Shown here one piece after another: positions 1-9,830 of a DNA stretch of 64,000 nucleotides (its first letter is position 1; every line of letters starts with the position of its first letter). The position numbers and the translations under genes are program-made. Origin of the DNA: Brachynemurus nebulosus (lineage: Eukaryota > Arthropoda > Insecta > Neuroptera > Myrmeleontidae); NCBI GenBank assembly GCA_035578155.1, contig JAPWDM010000032.1:3952394-4016393 (forward strand). Direction: 5' to 3'. The notes under the pieces were generated by a model. That model was not told the origin of the DNA, ran no database searches, and saw nothing but the letters and a program-made list of their open reading frames with translations.

Positions 1-325
1 TAGTAAGGAAGCAGGTATCGAGACTGGGGTTGACCCATGTTAATCCTGCGGCCACACGGACATCCGGCAGAAACTTGTACGTGACCTTTCCATTGACAGA
101 GCCCGACCACCTAGTTTGCCATGCATCCATGGTTCTCGTCTCTGCAACCTCCAGGATGGTCCGTTCATCGAGACCCTCCTATCTGCGTACCAGATCAGTG
201 TCCTCTAGTGGTATTCCTAATCGGACTTTGGATTTAACAGCCCTTTTCATGACCTAGATATCCCAGGGTAAGGTGCCCATCAATAGCTGAAGTGCCTTCG
301 TTGACACATCCATTGTTTCATCAGT
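1..325 (-). pseudogene. Non-LTR retrotransposon ORF2, C-terminal remnant
   Basis: Read on the minus strand, one frame gives a stretch typical of the C-terminal end of R1/TRAS-like LINE ORF2 proteins: a leucine-rich segment ending TLPWDI, a basic helix, then a W-Q-x-R-W segment and a run ending in a PDV motif and a terminal CFLT at the window edge. In-frame stops interrupt it near 253 (TAG) and near 179 (TAG), so it is dead. No RT catalytic motif lies in the window; the rest would be to the left. The clade assignment is from pattern memory and is tentative. Confidence 0.5.
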
Positions 326-437
326 GGCAGTAAAAGTGGTCCACAGATCACCTATACTTTACACCGTGTTGTTCAGACATTTTGCCAATACACTGCCAAT
401 TTCTGTTTCAGCACGTTGCTTAAATATTTTATGAGTT

Positions 438-832
438 GCAACCACAAAAAACCACCACCTAAGCTACCACCACCACCGCCGCCGCCGCCACCACCACCAC
501 CGCCACCACCACCACCACCATCACCCCAACACAACCACCACAACCACCACATAACCACCACAACTGCCACACAACCACCATAACCGCCACATAACTACCA
601 CAACCGCCACATAACCACCACAACCGCCACATAACTACCACAACCGCCACATAACCACTACAACCGCCACATAACCACCGCAACCGCCACATAACCACCG
701 CAGCCACCACATAAGCACCACAACGGTCACACAACCGCCACGCAAACACCACAACCACCACGCAACCGCCACACAACCACCACACAACCGCCACACAACC
801 ACAGCCACAACCTCGACACAACCACCGTATTT
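438..832. repeat. CCA/CCG tract followed by a 20-bp minisatellite
   Basis: 438-530 is mostly CCACCG/CCGCCG triplets. From about 530 to 830 the sequence becomes tandem 20-bp units alternating CAACCGCCAC with ATAACCACCA, with scattered substitutions. The long open frames read through it on the minus strand (Gly/Val/Trp/Cys-rich) are artefacts of the repeat; I do not regard them as genes. Confidence 0.9.
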
Positions 833-1295
833 GTGTTTTACGTCAGCACCGCTTATACTCCAGCTCATACACCTTATCATGGTTAAAGGGTATAAAAGGG
901 TATAAAAGGGTTACACAAAATATTATCTATTTACCGGTGGTTGTCAAAGAGTTAACATCTCTTTCGCTGAAAATTATACTTTCGTGGTAAAACAATTGCA
1001 TTTCAAACCATGTTAATTTACAATACAGAGCAGTTCACTGCTAGCAAACATAGCAAGGGACTTTCGGAACCTAAGATCATTAAACGTAAAACTTTTAAGC
1101 AACAACACATTTCATCCGAAAATTTAGCATTCCTTAAATCACTAGGTCTTAAAGTGAAAAGAACATGGTATTCACCAATGTGTTGAATGTTATTAACAGT
1201 TTATAATTTGATTGTAAACTAGCAATAGCTATTAGTAGCCATTTTGGAATACATTCCACAAATTAACTAACTATCCCCACCACTTTTAATTATTC

Positions 1296-1330
1296 TATAT
1301 AAAGTTGTGGATTGTGTGAATTAATTCAGT
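1296..1330 (+). promoter_or_regulatory. TATA box and TCAGT initiator
   Basis: TATATAAAG at 1296-1304 and the arthropod initiator TCAGT at 1326-1330 are about 30 bp apart, the spacing expected of an RNA polymerase II core promoter. The start codon of the 161-aa gene follows 20 bp downstream at 1350, implying a very short 5' leader. Confidence 0.6.
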
Positions 1331-1349
1331 TCTACGACGGCGGTAAAAA

Positions 1350-1835
1350 ATGGCGTTTCTTGACATACAAGGCTATCAAGGAACTAACAATGAATTTTAT
1401 TTTAAAGAAGTTGGTATCGCTGCAGAAAATTCGGATGAAATATTACATCTTATATTCGAAGCACCGTTTGATTTTAACGAATTGCTGAAGAAATATCAAC
1501 GAGTTGCCCGTAAGCTTTACCGAAATTGGCATGGGATACCTTGGTCATATGGATTTATTCCGTACAATAAACTTCATACCATATTTAAACTTGTATTAAA
1601 GAAGTATGATGTCACATACGTCAAGGGCAGTGAAAAGAAGAAATGGGTTTCAAATTTGTTTGATTACACCGAACACCAGCCGTGGATTTTGAATTTGGAA
1701 GAAATATTTGATGTACCGAAGATTTCCGTTCTGCGAGATGAATATTATTCAAGACGTTGTATGCTTCATTCAGATAAAATTTGTTCATTAGAAAATTGTA
1801 TTCTTTTAACAAATTTTTATATGGAAAATAAATAG
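1350..1835 (+). CDS. Virus-like small protein, D-x-Q-G / V-K-G-x-E-K family, intact
   Basis: An uninterrupted 161-aa single-exon gene. Visible motifs: an N-terminal LDIQGY box (residues 4-9) followed by FYFKEV, an NWHGIPW box (59-65), a YVKGSEK box (90-96), an NLEEIF box (115-120) and a possible metal-binding cluster near the C-terminus (C137-x2-H140-x4-C145-SLENC150). The same boxes in the same order occur in the broken minus-strand gene at 22,708-23,203, so this is a real family with at least two copies here. I do not recognise a characterised domain. The D...E...H...C/H/C pattern could suggest a nuclease-like or zinc-binding fold, but that is inference. A TATA/initiator lies just upstream and a polyA signal just downstream, giving a compact virus-style transcription unit. 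The start at 1350 gives the only methionine before the conserved DIQG box. Confidence 0.75.
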   Translation: MAFLDIQGYQGTNNEFYFKEVGIAAENSDEILHLIFEAPFDFNELLKKYQRVARKLYRNWHGIPWSYGFIPYNKLHTIFKLVLKKYDVTYVKGSEKKKWVSNLFDYTEHQPWILNLEEIFDVPKISVLRDEYYSRRCMLHSDKICSLENCILLTNFYMENK

Positions 1836-1893
1836 ATTTTAAGTAATATATAGATTTAAGCAATTTAATTTTTTTTTGTATACAAATTCTATA

Positions 1894-1899
1894 AATAAA
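1894..1899 (+). terminator. AATAAA polyadenylation signal
   Basis: AATAAA lies 59 bp after the stop codon of the 161-aa gene, in an A/T-rich 3' flank. Confidence 0.4.
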
Positions 1900-2307
1900 A
1901 TTTAAAAAAAATATATATGTGCGTTTTATTTAATTGTTACCCTGAACTCCCCTATTTTTTACAGCAAGAAGTTTCTTTCGTTAACCGATAAAAGTATTAA
2001 AAAAAATCTAATGATATTTATTATTCTAATTGAAAAGCATATTCAATTGTACACCCTGTATAAGAAAAGATTCATTAAAATATTAAATATACACCCGTTA
2101 TATAGGTCTATTTAACTCTATCCCATGACGTCATCTTTCTTATAACAAGAAATTCCCCGAGTATGAGTCCGCAAAATCTTAAATAAACACATAGCTATAT
2201 TAATGATTTATAATGACATTAATGTAAACAAATTTATTTTTAATTCCTGGAACTAACAAGTTGTGACTTTCTTTTAAATAAAAATCCCCTCCGACTATGA
2301 TTCAAAT

Positions 2308-2420
2308 TAGAGATGGGCCGAGTACTCGGTTGATACTCGGTACTCGGCGTACTCGGCGGGTTATTTGATACTCGTACTCGGCCGAATAACTCGGTTTGAA
2401 TGCCGAGTATACTTTGTTTA
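2308..2420. repeat. hAT left end with clustered ACTCGG/CCGAGT motifs
   Basis: About eight ACTCGG or CCGAGT hexamers are packed into roughly 110 bp next to the inverted terminus. Such subterminal arrays are where hAT transposases bind in studied elements; here the role is inferred from position and repetition. Confidence 0.8.
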
Positions 2421-2486
2421 GAAAAGCAGTATATTTAGGTAGATATAATTAAAACAACAGTGTTAATCAAAAAGTATTTATTATAA

Positions 2487-4370
2487 TCAATATTTAAAAT
2501 TTAATAAATGTAAATTATGATGCAGGAACACAAGGCTCTCTGCACGTTCTGGCAACAGCCTATTCCTTTTTTCTTCGTAGACGTTACCAGCCTCCGAAAA
2601 CAATCGCTCGCTATACACGGCGCTTGCAGGTGCACATAGAAATACTCTTGCTAAACGTGCCAGCTCTGGATACCTTGTTTGGTGCCCTGTCCACCACTCG
2701 AAAGGACTTTTGTTTTTTGCCAACAAATTTTCTTTTAAATAGCAATCTAATTCTGAAGCAATAGGGCTTTTAGGATCATCGCGCTCTAGCGGCTGGGTGG
2801 AAGCTAACTCTTCGAAGCAATTCCAAAAAGATGCATGAGGATCTTGTGACTGTGGTAATCGTTCAGATTCGTTTTCTTCACTACTAGCACTCTCTGAAAT
2901 GTCACTTCTTTTTACCGATTCTAAGAATAGCGTATTCCTTATCAGTTCATAGTTTTCTGGATGAAAAAATCGCATTCTGAATCTGGGGTCTAGCAAAGTT
3001 GCCAAACTATAATATTTGTCTTTTTCTAACCCTTGAAAGCGGCTCTGAATTTCACCTTCAAGCTTTTGTTTCATATCTGCTATATTTGGACAAGTTTGGG
3101 AGACTTCAGGTTTTGATAAATATTTTAATAAGGCATTGGTGTGGGGTATTACTTCAGAAATTGATGCTAATGTGGAGCTGGTAATTTTAGTAATTTCTTC
3201 GAACGGTTTGAGTAATGTAATGCACTCCCGTAGGATCTCCCATTGACGTTCAGTTAATTGTTGCAGATTGGCTGTACTTGGGTTGTCTGTGATGTAGAGA
3301 GATATTGCCCTTTTTTGCTCTAACAATCTGTTTATCATGTAAAAAGTACTGTTCCATCTTGTGGTAACATCTTGCACGAGTTTGTGCTCTGGCAGTTTTA
3401 GTTCTTTTTGTATCAGGGTTAGTTTTTCTTGTGCCGCAGCAGAATGGTTAAAGTGGCCTACAATTTTTCTAGCTGAGGCAATAACGTCGGTTACATTTTG
3501 TTCCTTCAACGAAGCTTTTATGGCTAATTGCAGCGTATGTATATAACATCCTTTGCCAACATATTGACTATCATTTATTGCTTTCACCACATTGGGTCCA
3601 TTGTCTCTCAAGATAAGATGAATGCGAGTATCTATATCCCAGTTCACAGATAAATCTGAAAGCACTGATCGAATATTGTCCGCCGTGTGGGGTCCTTTAA
3701 AATGTGACATCTGCAACACTCTGTGCTGAAGCTCAAACTCCTCGTCTAGCCAGTGAGCGGTGAAGCTTAAAAATCCGAGTAAGTTATTCATGCAGGTCCA
3801 AATATCAGTAGTTACTGATATAGCTTTAGCTTTTGTAAGTTCCGCTCTTATTACGTTTTTTACTTTGGTGTAAATTTCTGGTATGACAACCTCGCTCATG
3901 TACTTTCTGCCAGGAATTTGGTATTTGGGTTTTAAGGTACTCATTAATCTTTGGAACCCATTATTTTCCAACATAGATATTGGTTGGTTATCTACCGCGA
4001 TCATCTCCGCTACAGCTTTGTGAATTTCTTTAGCACGCGAATCAGTTATGTCCCATTTTGTAGTAAATGACTCGAAAAGCGTTTGCTGTATTTTCACTGT
4101 ATTCGATTGCGACGACGAAGTTGACGCTACTGGCTCATGATTTTGAGATATTTCCCGCAAAGTTTCATTTTCCAAATCTTTAAACTCTTTTGTATGTTTT
4201 ATTTTAACATGGTTTAACATTGCCGTCGTAGAAGCCTTTCGTCCAACACCACTACGCGAAATTAAAGAATTGCATAAAGTACATTTCACTTTTGTTTTAT
4301 CTTCTACAATCTCGTCGTAAAACGCCCAAATACGGGATCTTTTACGTGAAGTCATTATGTCAACAATCAC
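2487..4370 (-). CDS. hAT transposase with BED zinc finger
   Basis: A 627-aa open frame, the usual size for hAT transposases, which cut and paste their element in the nucleus. Residues 9-60 form a BED-type finger with C30, C33, H54 and H59. The RNase-H-like catalytic core follows, with the first aspartate in the TTDIWT segment, the second in RDNGPN, and the hAT-specific C-x2-H in KGCYIH. The C-terminal hATC dimerisation domain occupies roughly the last 90 residues, with WW in FEWW, the SERLFSEAG box containing the glutamate region, and an NRLLPERAESLVFL helix. There are no stops or frameshifts. Start choice: the methionine at 4370 is in frame upstream of another at residue 6; either leaves the BED finger complete. 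The protein resembles ZBED-like transposases of arthropods. Confidence 0.95.
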   Translation of the reverse strand: MIVDIMTSRKRSRIWAFYDEIVEDKTKVKCTLCNSLISRSGVGRKASTTAMLNHVKIKHTKEFKDLENETLREISQNHEPVASTSSSQSNTVKIQQTLFESFTTKWDITDSRAKEIHKAVAEMIAVDNQPISMLENNGFQRLMSTLKPKYQIPGRKYMSEVVIPEIYTKVKNVIRAELTKAKAISVTTDIWTCMNNLLGFLSFTAHWLDEEFELQHRVLQMSHFKGPHTADNIRSVLSDLSVNWDIDTRIHLILRDNGPNVVKAINDSQYVGKGCYIHTLQLAIKASLKEQNVTDVIASARKIVGHFNHSAAAQEKLTLIQKELKLPEHKLVQDVTTRWNSTFYMINRLLEQKRAISLYITDNPSTANLQQLTERQWEILRECITLLKPFEEITKITSSTLASISEVIPHTNALLKYLSKPEVSQTCPNIADMKQKLEGEIQSRFQGLEKDKYYSLATLLDPRFRMRFFHPENYELIRNTLFLESVKRSDISESASSEENESERLPQSQDPHASFWNCFEELASTQPLERDDPKSPIASELDCYLKENLLAKNKSPFEWWTGHQTRYPELARLARVFLCAPASAVYSERLFSEAGNVYEEKRNRLLPERAESLVFLHHNLHLLNFKY

Positions 4371-4589
4371 TGATCAGGTACTACACACAGTCAATCGTTA
4401 ATTAAAAACTTTTTCAATTATTTATCTATTATGACGCGCAATGTGAAGTATTTGTTTGCAAACTATCAAGCGACTAGTAGTTGAAAGGTGCGGGCGGAGA
4501 GTGAGGGGTGTATCAACGCGAGCCGGCCTCTCGACCGGCACAAACCTGTTTGTACTTGCTTACGCGCGCGAAATGGATAAGAATTTGAT

Positions 4590-4689
4590 AGAACCGAGTT
4601 ACTCGGCCGAGTACTCGGTTGAAAAAAAATTAAGCCGAGTAAAACTCGGTACTCGTTACTCGGCAAAAGTGTTACTCGGCCCATCTCTA
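4590..4689. repeat. hAT right end with clustered ACTCGG/CCGAGT motifs
   Basis: Mirror of the left end: about eight ACTCGG/CCGAGT hexamers in 100 bp, ending in the inverted terminus and the 8-bp duplication. Confidence 0.8.
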
Positions 4690-4697
4690 ATTCAAAT

Positions 4698-5760
4698 ATA
4701 TCATTAAATTACATCATCATAAATAGTTAGCTAAAAAATCTTAAATAAACAAACTTAAACTGTATAAAATTCACGAGTTTTTTACTAAATAAACAACTTA
4801 ACCTTATAAAGTGCTGACTCATATAACAAAAAAATCTCCTGAGGTACACTTGACACCCAAATTTTCGGAAGTACAGAAGCGGTCTGAAATCTGGACTCTG
4901 GAGTCTGAAGTTAGTTTTGCGGTTTAAAATCTAGCGCTTGGCACAGTGCACCCACAAAATTTATCGTTAGCGACCGAGTCAAATGGTTTCTTTGTTCGTA
5001 TAAGATGACGCAGTTAAGGCAAGCACGTGTTGGGGTCAAGGTTTGCACGTACACACAAAATAAGCACAGTGCGCTTCAAAAAGTGATCGGATACCTTTTT
5101 AGTCAGGGGAGTCCACACTTTTGACATGGCAGTGTACCAAAAATTTAAGTACAGTACGGTGTCAGAAGTTTGGGGCACCCCCGAGTCAGGGTATTCCCAC
5201 ATTTTTGACGCGGTAGTGTACCCCATCTGTCAATTTGTGGCCTAAAATTCAGTCTGCGCATGCATCGTGTTCTAAAATTCAGTCTGTTCATGCGTCAGGT
5301 TTGCATTCAAAACCTATAGCTGGTAATGGGTTAACACGAATCCAAATCGTGATGACCAAATTGTGATGACGCGTAATGGGTTAACTTGAATTTATTCTGT
5401 CGAAGTGATGATGACTCATGTCTTAGGAATTTCAAGGCCAACAGTATGAGCGCGTGTTGGGGTCAAATTTCAACAACAAATTTTAAATACATGTACCCGG
5501 TACGTGCCAGGTCAAAGGTCGATCTATACACGAGGTACAGCAGGACCCCAAACTACACGGTTCTAAACATTGTCAAAAAGTAGTCCGGAAAATTGGGGTT
5601 ATACTGTGTCACCGTACTATCACAGCTCATCTACTCACACGGTTTAAACATCGTGAAAAAGTAGTCCGGATAATTGGGGTTCTACTGTGTTTCAGAATCG
5701 GCAAAGCTATTCTACTTTTATTTTTCTCTTCTCAGTCCTTTTTAATTAAATCTTCATTAA
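4698..5760. other. Intergenic DNA with short internal repeats
   Basis: No credible gene. Several short motifs recur: AAAATTCAGTCTG occurs twice near 5245-5290, AGTAGTCCGG followed by AATTGGGGTT occurs near 5580 and 5660, and a GTAGTGTACC/CAGTGTACC pair flanks 5130-5225. These suggest a decayed repeat element, which I could not classify. Confidence 0.4.
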
Positions 5761-5789
5761 TAAAAATATTCAATCCCATGAGATTTCTT

Positions 5790-6062
5790 CTATTTGAGAC
5801 AATTTTCATTTTTTTTTCTAAATGGTATTGGTGACATTATTGGCCTTGGCTTTTCTTCAGTTCTTTTCCCTATTCCTTTAATATAATTGATATCATCTTT
5901 AAAATTAGTTTTGAGGTATTCATTTACTAATGCCGTGACCTTCAATTCTAGATCCTTATAATTTTCTTTTTTCTCTTCCGGAATTCTATGAATTATTATT
6001 TTTTTAACTAGCCATTCCTTATAGTCTAAACGAGTAGCCGGTGCAGAGATTTTAGTTTCCAA
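5790..6062 (-). pseudogene. LINE ORF1-like fragment
   Basis: The 90-aa frame contains IIIHRIPEEKKENYKDLE followed by a lysine-rich acidic helix and IGKRTEEKPRPI. This pattern (N-I-I-I-H-G-I-P-E, then L-x-x-K-V, then K-R-I-G-K) is typical of the region after the coiled coil in ORF1-type proteins of several LINE clades. The adjoining minus-strand sequence up to about 6250 continues protein-like but is broken by stops. It is a fragment without flanking element ends. Confidence 0.45.
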
Positions 6063-6329
6063 ACTATCTTGTCGCTGTTCAATATTTTTTTAATAACGTT
6101 TTCAGAGTAAGAAATTTTCTCAGTTATATTAGAACAAATAGTATCCACATTATTCACTTCCTTTCTTACATTCGACAACTCAAGTTTTAATTCATTTTTA
6201 AATTCGTTTGCTTATTGCGTTTAATATTTTTTGTTCAGTCATTTCAGTAAATTAATTTTTTTTTTACAGAATAAAATAATTAAAAAAAATAATAAAAATA
6301 TAAAATTTAAAAATAATTTGTGTGTATTT

Positions 6330-6407
6330 TGCGGGATTTGAACCATTTATTTTGTACTTTACGGACTAGTAGTACCATGTATAATCCACTGAGCCAATTG
6401 GCACACA
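6330..6407 (-). other. tRNA-like sequence with A and B boxes
   Basis: On the minus strand the sequence has a TGGCTCAGTGG A-box and a GGTTCAAATCC B-box at tRNA-like spacing, and the outer bases (TGTG/CACA) can pair. The anticodon arm is not convincing, so this is better read as a tRNA-derived SINE head or tRNA pseudogene than as a working tRNA. Confidence 0.45.
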
Positions 6408-6419
6408 GAATTTTTACTG

Positions 6420-7860
6420 TTACTAATTGAACTGATCACGGTATTTTACATTTTTTATTTAGTGATAAAATATTTTTTCTTTTTCTTTTTTAACCTCTAA
6501 ATGTTTTTAAACATATTATTATTTAAATTGATAATTATTAAAACAACACTAATATCTTAAACATAATTCACCAATTACTTAAACATAACACTATTTTCTT
6601 TTTCTTTTAATAAAAATAATCAATTTTCAATTAGAAATTTAAATACAATTTTCACAAGAACAAAAATATAGCTCCTTTCACATTCACTGCTGCCACCGAA
6701 CTGTCTATAATGGGGAATTTGACTAACTTTGAGGAACTATTTGAAAACACATATTTATGTATTATGCATGTATACGTTTTTAATTCTTAAAAATAATGCC
6801 GAAAATTGTTAGAAAAAATTATTTTAGTATTTGTTCTCAAAATTTGCGCGAAAACGTTTACTAGCAGTCAGTTACGTCACATTCTCTAGATAGCAACAGG
6901 TGTCCTGTAACTAAGAAAAAAAATGTTTATTTTTCCTGTAACTAGGAAAAGAAATTGTTGATTTTTAAAAAAATTAATTAAATTTTAATTAATTTCCATA
7001 GTAATATGTGCTAACCGGAATTTAAGCAGCGACACTAGTGGCGATAGTGTTGAAATATAAGAGAAAGGAACGTCACAGCCTGTTTCTGCTTACGTGGATT
7101 TTAGCTAAAATATTACTTTTTTAATTAATTTTTTTAAAATCAAATAATGATAGTTAAGATGAATAGTATAATAAATTGCTGTCTTTTATTATAAATTTTC
7201 ATTAAAATTTGTTTTAATTGCATTTCTTTGATACTGTCAAATACCCCATTATACAGATAAACTTGAATCAGTTGCAAACTAAATATTACAAATATTTGCT
7301 ACAGTTAGCAAGGACTACTCCAAATAATATAGCCAGATTGTAAACAGGAATCCAAAATATAGAAGTAGAAGTATTTAAGAAAACGTTGGGTTGGTGGATA
7401 GAATATGTTATGAAAAGTTTATGTTTGCGCCTTTATTTAAAAATATACCTTTTTGTACCTATTAGTACAAATTTAATATTTTTTAAAAATATTTTTGTAA
7501 AGTAAACAAAATCCTATGCGCATGATCCTAAATTAATTAATTAGTAATTATCATTTTTAACCAGTACCTAGTAATAGTTGAATAACCAAAAAACATATAT
7601 ATATATATATAGTCGGTTTTTTGTATAATCGTATAGTTGATATATATAGCCTAAAATTCTAGTGTATTATTACCAATCTTACTTAAAAATATCGTGAAGT
7701 GAAAGTGTATGTTCAGTGATCCCATTTTCCTTATATTTTACCCATTCCTATTAGTTTTCACTGGAATACTTTTGGAGCCAAAAACGCGGTATTTAAGGTA
7801 AGAGGTTTTCCTCCGATATTTGTATTATACTGTAAAATTTATTTATTTTCTAATCAGCTT
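6420..7860. other. AT-rich intergenic DNA
   Basis: No gene, inverted-repeat element or tandem array recognised apart from a short (TA)n run near 7595-7610. Confidence 0.5.
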
Positions 7861-7863
7861 ATA

Positions 7864-8006
7864 AAAATTGAAAATACGAAGGCTAATATAATAAATTGGG
7901 TGTCAAAATTAAAAGTTATGTTAGGAAATATAAATTCAGAAGAAGTATGGTTTAAGCAAATGGAGGGCACAAAAATAAAAGAGTTAGTCAAAGAATATGC
8001 AGATAT
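7864..8006 (+). pseudogene. LINE ORF2 C-terminal region, left part (split by Copia insertion)
   Basis: This frame is protein-like (NWVSKLK, EEVWFKQM, IKELVKEYAD) and stops exactly at the Copia insertion point. The matching continuation lies beyond the right LTR, starting at the second copy of the GATAT duplication (12,807). The protein therefore predates the LTR element, which interrupted it. No catalytic domain is present; it looks like the variable linker between RT and C-terminal zinc motif of a LINE ORF2. Confidence 0.5.
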
Positions 8007-8211
8007 TGTTACAATTATGTATTAAAAAAAATTAAAAAAACCTCTCCCACTAAGTTAGTACCGCCAGCTACACTTAATACGTTAAATACCGTACCTCTAT
8101 TCTATTTCCTGTAAAATTCATATGTATTTCCTTGTTTTTACAAAAAAATTGAAGTTAGTCGTTGCTGATTACTCGAAAAGATAACTGCGTTTTATTTCAC
8201 TCTGCACAACA
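8007..8211 (+). repeat. Copia 5' LTR
   Basis: Begins TGTTACAATTA and ends ACAACA. Matches the right LTR along its full length with scattered differences. Confidence 0.9.
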
Positions 8212-8226
8212 GGTTATCCGCCCAAT
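8212..8226 (+). promoter_or_regulatory. Primer binding site, initiator tRNA half type
   Basis: GGTTATCCGCCCAA directly follows the LTR. It resembles the GGTTATnnGCCCAG primer site of insect Copia elements, which pairs with an internal half-molecule of initiator methionine tRNA. Confidence 0.6.
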
Positions 8227-8274
8227 TTTTTTTCGTTTGAAGTTGTTAGAAAAGTAAAATTTTTCGAGTGCACG

Positions 8275-9043
8275 ATGTCAAATAATTATGTCGCGAGTGT
8301 GCCCAGACTATTAGGTCGCCAAATTTATGATGAGTGGGCTTTCGCAGCCGAAAATTGCTTCATTATTGACAATTTAAGTGAATGTTTGGTCGGGACGGAA
8401 ACGGACGGGAAAACAATCGCAAAAGCACGCGCGAAATTGATTTTAACAATAGATTTTTCACTTTATGTGTATATTAAAGATACAGCCAACGCAAAAGATT
8501 TATGGGAGAAATTAAAAGCATTATTTGACGACAGCGGTTTTACGAGGCGAATAAGTTTATTGCGCCATATTATCTCTATGAGGCTTGAAAATTATGAGTC
8601 AGTGGCGACATATGTCAAACCAGATGGTGGAAACGGTGGAAACTGCGCAGAAAGTCAGGGGTACTGGATTTAATATTGATGAAGAATGGATTGGATCGCT
8701 TCTACTAGCAGGTTTGTTAGAAAAGTTTGCACCGATGATAATGGCCATTGAACATTCGGGGATTTCTATCACGACCGACGCCATTAAAACAAAGTTATTG
8801 GATATGGAGGCAGAAGTCGGTAAAGCAGGGAATGCGTTTACCGCCAAATACAGTTATAGTTCAAACTCAAAGCTTGGCAGCACTGGTAGATCGAAACAGC
8901 AGCTGTCAAATAAGTTAAATGTAAATGGCGACAATAATCTAAATGTCAAACATGAAGTAAAATGTTATGGTTGTAAACAATTTGGACATTATAAAAGTAG
9001 ATGCCCAAATAAAAGTAATAGTAATGGAAAACCGAGTAGATAG
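8275..9043 (+). pseudogene. Copia gag
   Basis: Starts at the ATG at 8275 with a Copia gag N-terminus (a LLGRQIYDEWAFAAENC box, then WEKLKALFDDSGF). The frame shifts near 8616, after the ATYV segment; the second frame carries the GTGFNIDEEWIGSLLLAGL box, typical of UBN2-type Copia gag, and a nucleocapsid zinc knuckle CYGCKQFGHYKSRC near 8963-9003 (C-x2-C-x4-H-x4-C). The protein would package element RNA into virus-like particles. One frameshift breaks it. Confidence 0.85.
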
Positions 9044-9105
9044 AAATCTAATGAAGAGAGGTCAAGGATTTCAGGTGTTTTCAGTGTAAGTTTCTTAAAT
9101 GGACA

Positions 9106-9830
9106 GTTTAGTCGAGATGATTGGTACACTGATTCCGGTACCAGCACTCACATCAATGTTTTATAGGATTCTTTGGAAGAATGTAAACAGAGTGAAATTG
9201 AGAACATTTTAGTTGCAAATATGAAAGTGTCAGTTAAAAACATGAGAAATGTTAATAAACAGACAAAAGTTGGAAATCAGTTGAATAATATACTCGTCAA
9301 AGATGTTTAGTGTATTCCACAACTTACTACTAACCTGATATCTGTCAGTCAGCTTGTAAAAAATGGGGATAATGTAATTTTTGAAGTTAGTGGGTGTAAA
9401 ATTTACAATCCAAATAACATTTTAATTGCTACTGTAGACAGTGTTTATCGTCTAAACATAAATCAGAAAAATAAACATTGTTCCTTAGCAACAGCAGCTA
9501 CTTGGCAACGAAGATTGGGACATTCAAACTTTGATGACTTGAAAAGAATGAGTAATGGAACAGTAACTGGGTTAACTTACAGTGCAAAGCTCGAAAAGAA
9601 GAATTGTATCGTATGTTATGAAAGCAAGCAATCAAAGCTACCATTTAAGCAAGTAGGTATAAGGGCTACAGAATTACTTCAAGTTATACATTGTCATAGT
9701 GATGTGTGTGGACCTATGGAAATAATGTCGATTGGAGGCTCAAGATATTTTATAATTTTTATGGACGATTTCAAAGAATTTAAAAAAAAAGTTGAAACTC
9801 AGAAAAATAAATAAAAGTGCTTAGAACTGA
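9106..9830 (+). pseudogene. Copia protease and N-terminal integrase
   Basis: WYTDSGTSTHI near 9122-9155 is the retropepsin active-site box (D-S-G). In-frame stops follow near 9163 and 9308. The GAG-pre-integrase region begins WQRRLGH near 9508, followed by C-x2-C zinc residues (CIVCYESKQ), and the integrase core starts with HSDVCGPM and FIIFMDDF. About 30 residues expected between this DDF and the next box are missing, and a stop lies near 9812. Confidence 0.8.

Larger units (their letters stand above)
2308..4689 (-). mobile_element. Complete hAT DNA transposon
   Basis: A 2,382-bp element bounded by inverted ends: TAGAGATGGGCCGAGTA on the left and its reverse complement on the right. It is flanked by a perfect 8-bp target site duplication ATTCAAAT (2300-2307 and 4690-4697), the length characteristic of hAT elements. 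Both subterminal regions hold about eight copies of the hexamer ACTCGG/CCGAGT, probable transposase binding sites. A full-length transposase is encoded on the minus strand. Complete ends, a perfect duplication and an open ORF point to recent insertion. Confidence 0.95.

Noticed and set aside
373..880. Long minus-strand ORFs of 65-120 residues rich in Gly, Val, Trp and Cys
   Set aside because: They are translations of CCA/CCG and 20-bp tandem repeats and have no domain character.
6330..6407. Functional tRNA gene
   Set aside because: A and B boxes are present but the anticodon arm and terminator are not convincing.
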